DNA of 64,000 nucleotides from Apostichopus japonicus (lineage: Eukaryota > Echinodermata > Holothuroidea > Aspidochirotida > Stichopodidae). The notes below the pieces were generated by a model. It worked only from the letters and a program-made list of their open reading frames with translations, was not told the origin of the DNA and searched no databases. Made by a program: the position numbers and the translations under genes. Location: contig NC_092577.1 of the NCBI RefSeq assembly GCF_037975245.1, forward strand, positions 10,079,013-10,143,012. Reading direction: 5' to 3'. Of the stretch, positions 59,547 through 64,000 are shown piece after piece. Position 1 is the first letter of the stretch. Every line of letters starts with the position of its first letter.

Positions 59547-59594
59547 ATGGCGGGACATCACAGACAAACAGGGAAGGGGCGGAAAAAAGTCCAG
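59547..59594 (+). CDS. WDR48: WDR48 (UAF1), coding exon 1
   Basis: First coding exon of WD repeat-containing protein 48, the activating partner of the deubiquitinases USP1, USP12 and USP46 in DNA-repair and endolysosomal pathways. ATG at 59547 gives MAGHHRQTGKGRKKVQ, which lines up with the vertebrate N-terminus (MAAHHRQNTAGRRKVQ), then a GTAAAG donor, phase 0. Joined to the next three exons it yields 116 residues covering the N-terminal tail and first two blades of the beta-propeller. The gene continues past the window edge. All splice phases agree and no stop interrupts it. Confidence 0.95.
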
Positions 59595-60864
59595 GTAAAG
59601 TCACTTGCTAGTTGTTTTGCCACTTTTTTGTCAGCATGAAACAAGCAAAGACAACTGTCAAATGTTTTCTTCTGAGCATGTCCTGGTTCAGAATGAAAGT
59701 CAAAGTCAATGCTTTTTGATACTGAAATGCTCTGGTTGAAATAGCCTTGTGCAACATGAGACACATGTGTTAGGCTTTAATAGCCTAGCTTTTAGTTGAT
59801 CTTATACCATAATACAGACGTTTCAGCTGTATACCAAAGTCCATAGGCTAGTACTGTGCACGAAGGTAAATTGCAATGATAGATCAGATCTGAATGCCCA
59901 GTATTTCATAGTAAATTTTAGCATTAGATACTTCCATGAATTGATTCCCAGTAATTATAAAGGCTCAGCCTTAAGACTTTGAAGAGACCAGGATATGCAT
60001 ATGGACTCATGCTAGGCCTAGTATAAAATAGAAGGCCAAGGTTATTGCAGGGAGGGGATTTACCAACACAAAGTTCAAAACAAGGAATTCACTGTGACAC
60101 AAAAGTACAATTTTTTTCACTGAATATAACAATGTAGTAAATGTATTACTTGACCATTGTAAAGGAACAGGTGCAACATAAAGTGAAGAAAAAGAAACAA
60201 CTTAGTGTTACAGTGTTAGCATTGTACTCTGCTTCTAGTACAGTGTTAGCAGTGTACTCTGCTTCTACTACCAAACTAGAAGTAAGAAACAAGAGCTCAA
60301 TTCCTTTCAAATAATCCATATCACAAACGAATTACTAATCTAGTAAACATTTGCTTGACTGGCATAATAGAACACAATATAGCCTAGGCTACAGCTTAAA
60401 GTAAAGAAATAAGTATTACTAGTACTGGCATTGTATTCTGTAGTTCTTTGCAAGGAAACAACACAGAAAATATTGAAAGAAATGCTGTAGCAAAATAAAT
60501 AGTTTCCTAAGACTAGCATGCTGCTCTACATACTGTAACATAAATGCTCAAAAAAAAGAAGAAAGAAACCCTGACATAGAAAACAATTACTTGAAACAAT
60601 TATAATAGATACAAGCTGTCCCTGAAATATCCTTCATACATAAATAAGCATTAGGCCTAGGTGAGTACTGTAACACCATAGCAGTTTTCTTCTATATTGT
60701 GAATTGCGATATGGAACCATACTATTTAGAATATTGGAGATAGTCAAAGAAAGTATATAGATATCAGATTCAGAAGTAACATTTATGATTGCAGAATGCA
60801 AAGTTATCAGCAAGGTTTTTCTGTACTTTTTGTGAATGGTGGGTTTGAAACAGTAAGGTATTCA

Positions 60865-61500
60865 ATGTACAATGTTTGCATCAAGCTGGCTTTAATGGTT
60901 ATTGAAATTTGTTATCTAGTATAGAGGGGAAATATTCTCCTTTTATTGAACTCTGTCAAACCATAAAATATTAGGCAATTAAAGCAGACACAAGCCGCCC
61001 TTATAGTGTTGACTGGCTTGAAAAGTTATTGAAGTTTGTTATGTAATATTACAGGGAAATATTCTCCTTTTATTGAACTCTGTCAAACCATAAAATATTA
61101 GGCAATTATAGCAGACACAAGCCGCCCTTCAAGTGTTTGCAACGAGCTGGCTTTAAAAGCTATTGAAGTTTGTTATGTAATATTACAGGGAAATATTCTC
61201 CTTTGTAGAACTCTTTGCTTTTTCAACTTTTCAACTTTCTTTGAACTTGTCTACGATCAGGAATCAGTCTGTTCCTCAAGGTTAACTTTGGTTCCCTTAT
61301 AGTGTTTGCAACAAGTTGGCTTTAAAAGTTATTGAAATTTGTTATGTAATATTACTGGGATATATTCTCCTTTGTAGAACAGTTTTCTATTTTGACTTTT
61401 CAACTCTCTTTGAACTTTTCTATGATCAGGAATCAGTCTGTTCCTCAAGCATAACTTTGTTTCCAAGTTCAAACGATGTTTTCTTACATTCCATGTCTTT
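60865..61500 (+). repeat. Four diverged tandem units in WDR48 intron 1
   Basis: Units start near 60871, 61000, 61125 and 61300 with gtttgca-caagctggcttta or its variant. All contain TTATTGAARTTTGTTATSTA and gggaaatattctccttt. Units 1-2 share a tail with aaaccataaaatattaggca. Units 3-4 share another with gatcaggaatcagtctgttc, so the array grew in two steps. The last unit ends about 30 bases before exon 2. Confidence 0.8.
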
Positions 61501-61510
61501 GCCTTGGTAG

Positions 61511-61651
61511 GTGTCCTACGTGTTACGTAATGAAGTGGAACGCGAGCACCGGTCGGGAGTCAACTGTATGCAGTATGATCCATTGATGAACAGACTCTAC
61601 TCCGGAGGGAGGGACTCGATCGTCAGGATATGGAACCTCAATTCAATGAAT
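61511..61651 (+). CDS. WDR48: WDR48 (UAF1), coding exon 2
   Basis: Acceptor tgccttggtag, then [20 protein letters not shown], then [20 protein letters not shown] and WNLNSMN, with donor GTACGT. It forms blade 1 of the propeller, with the GRDSIxRIW variant of the WD motif. Phase 0 at both ends, 47 residues (17-63). Confidence 0.95.
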
Positions 61652-62568
61652 GTACGTCCAACTTAGTTTATGAATACAAATTGTGCTTCATACATGTATG
61701 CCAACATCGTAGCCCACAAATATGCTAGAAAAGACCAAGATGGCTTTATGGTCTGTCTACTGTTTAAGCTGCATCCTTCAATATTTGTACCTCGTTGAAG
61801 CATTGTCTCATGTAATTTGACTCCTTTTTGCAGGATGATTCTCTTCGATAGCAGATATATTATCCTGTGACAATGCAACAACCCAAAGTCATAAAAAAGC
61901 CATAACATGTTATTTTATTAACATTTCTAGTGAGGTTTTAACTCCCAAATTATAAGGGAAATTTCAAAAATTTGTGATGAATTTTAGTGTTGACATATAT
62001 GATGGGTTCCCATTTACCGACAAGTGTCTGGACAGTGGAAACTTTTTAAAATAGACCAGAATTACTAACTATTATCTGACAACCTCAAGAAGGATTTGTG
62101 TTGTCTGTCAGTAAAGTCATTTGTCTCTGGTCCCCACCGGGGCATCTAATTTAATAACATTTGTCTACGCAAAACTTATAACAGAATTCAGTATTTTATT
62201 GACCCAGCAGAGGGAAGCCAATTCATAATTTTAAGCTAATGCTATCTTATACCTGCTTTGCTTCTGTTCTATGTAGGATACAGTAATATTAATCTACTGT
62301 ATGTGCAAAAAGTGCCATACATCTATGCGTTCCTATAATAACCTGATAACTCTACAAAGCATTATGCTATGCGGTACCCGATAAAGATCGAGTAACTCGT
62401 GTTGTCTGTCCCTATGGTGATTTGCTTCAGACAGCCACTTTAAAACCAGTCAAGTTACAAAACAGAATGTAATATTTTTGGACCCAGGGTATGGAAAGTA
62501 CTGTACAGAAAGAGAAAGTTATTTATTTTCAATTAATTATTCCTGTTTTTCTTCTGTTTGTGTTTTAG

Positions 62569-62644
62569 GATCCGTATGTTCTATCTATGGAGCACCATAC
62601 AGACTGGGTGAATGATACGGTCTTATGCTGTGGAGGGAGAACAT
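62569..62644 (+). CDS. WDR48: WDR48 (UAF1), coding exon 3
   Basis: Acceptor tttgtgttttag, then [20 protein letters not shown] and CGGRT, ending in phase 1 at [16 protein letters not shown] is near-invariant in this family. Confidence 0.95.
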
Positions 62645-62694
62645 GTAAGTCTGTGAATGAGTTATATATAGTTTATCGTATAATAATAATAATA

Positions 62695-62990
62695 TAAATA
62701 ATATTGAGTATTTATAAAGTGCAGACATATCCACCGATAACGGTGCTCAAGTCGCATAACAATATTACCCTTGTATTACAATAACCTGTCATGGCAGCAG
62801 CTAAACAGCGCCCAACGACATTTTATCTCAAAGGTCCCCATTTATACACCAGGGTGAAGAGAGGTAATTGAGATAAAGTGCCTTGCCTAAGGACACAATG
62901 TAATGATCAGGCCAGGACTCAAACCTGCAAACCTTAGATCACAAGTCCACTGCCTAAACCACTTGACCACAATGCTCTCACGTGTATGTA
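62695..62990 (-). repeat. tRNA-derived SINE in WDR48 intron 3
   Basis: The tRNA-like head is at the right (minus strand: GTGGTTTAGGCAGTGGACTT as A box, GGTTTGAGTCC as B box). It is followed leftward by a body with gtgccttgcctaaggacaca and caccagggtgaagagagg, and a tail of aataataataa at 62680-62700. This body type is familiar from SINEs in several marine deuterostomes. Confidence 0.75.
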
Positions 62991-63683
62991 AAGTGTATAG
63001 TAATATAGAAACCTTTGCTTTGATATCCTAGAAGCGGATGTAAAAGTCATAGTTAGCCCGACGGATTAAGTATATATTATTTAAAACTCCTCTGGTAGGT
63101 GGAAATTGAACATGTGATATATAGCTAAGTTTGCAGCTCTGTTACAGTGTATGCAATGAGTGGATTGATGAAACAGATCAAAAAGAAAATCATCCATTGA
63201 GAGATTATTTGCCTTGTTGAGGGCATTTCCTTTGCATCTCCGTGTTTTCATCATGTGCCAAGCCAAGAAACATCAAAATTAAGTCTTACTGGGAGACAAG
63301 AGTCGGAACAACACAACAGATCTATGTATTTCTCAAACACGTAGACTTGATAAAAGTGTGTGCACAAAATGTCGGAGAATGCAAAAATCGACTTTTGATA
63401 AGTTTGAGAGGTAACATGATCCTTAAAGGGCATCTGTATTACCACTGGTCATTATGCTAAAAAGGTTAAATATTGGTCACTCTCCTGTTTTCTCACAAAT
63501 AAAATAAACCTTATACATTGATACGTGTACTTTAAAACTCTGCTCAATAGTTTCATCTAAACGTAACACTCCGCAACATAATCCCCTGCAAGTTTTGAAA
63601 TGTAAAGCAGTTAAAATTGTATCAAAACACTCTTTAATGCTCTTTATTTCATTCTCTCCCTCCCACAGAGACTTTGAAAGTAA

Positions 63684-63911
<228 letters not shown>

Positions 63912-64000
63912 TGAGTCTTTGACTTCACCACAAAGTCAAGTTAACTGTAGTTCTATTGTGGGAGGCCTAATAATAGGATGTGCTATGGTTGGACAATACT

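Noticed and set aside
62695-62990. Considered as a true tRNA gene because of its A and B boxes
   Set aside because: No acceptor pairing; the long body and AAT tail fit a SINE.

Overview
This is a 64-kb piece of an AT-rich, repeat-laden animal genome. Genes have introns with GT-AG junctions, there are tRNA-derived SINEs, and the WDR48 and CYP2-type protein sequences are clearly metazoan. The style of the repeats (many short terminal-inverted-repeat elements, a deuterostome-type SINE, long foldback elements, frequent AGGCCT motifs) suggests a marine invertebrate deuterostome, perhaps an echinoderm. That placement is inference.

Only two host genes are secure, both on the + strand. A three-exon CYP2-clan cytochrome P450 lies at 46.4-51.2 kb and gives a 507-residue protein with every hallmark motif. 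The first four coding exons of WDR48/UAF1 lie at 59.5-63.9 kb, and that gene runs off the right edge. A small three-exon gene of unknown family (28.5-31.9 kb) and a two-exon mini-gene carried by a repeat (33.1-33.4 kb) are plausible but unconfirmed.

The left two thirds is a nest of mobile DNA. A 299-bp non-autonomous element flanked by GCTTACCA has been split, leaving 4039-4102 and 41838-42072. Between the halves sit P-superfamily transposons. One is a compact 4.2-kb element (37641-41829) with identical 31-bp terminal inverted repeats and an exact 8-bp duplication GAAACTAT. The other is a 33.5-kb composite (4103-37610) with matching termini and an exact duplication CAAACTAT. Both carry decayed THAP9/P-type transposase on the minus strand. 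Between them is a sequence that reads like a P-element excision footprint. The large composite was later hit by further elements: a hAT transposon in a transposase exon, hAT-type MITEs with exact 8-bp duplications, two long foldback elements and several smaller MITEs.

The right third (42-64 kb) is ordinary gene-containing DNA with scattered hAT remnants, long TA microsatellites, tRNA-like SINE pieces and tandem repeats inside introns. Much of the remaining intergenic sequence shows no gene I can support.
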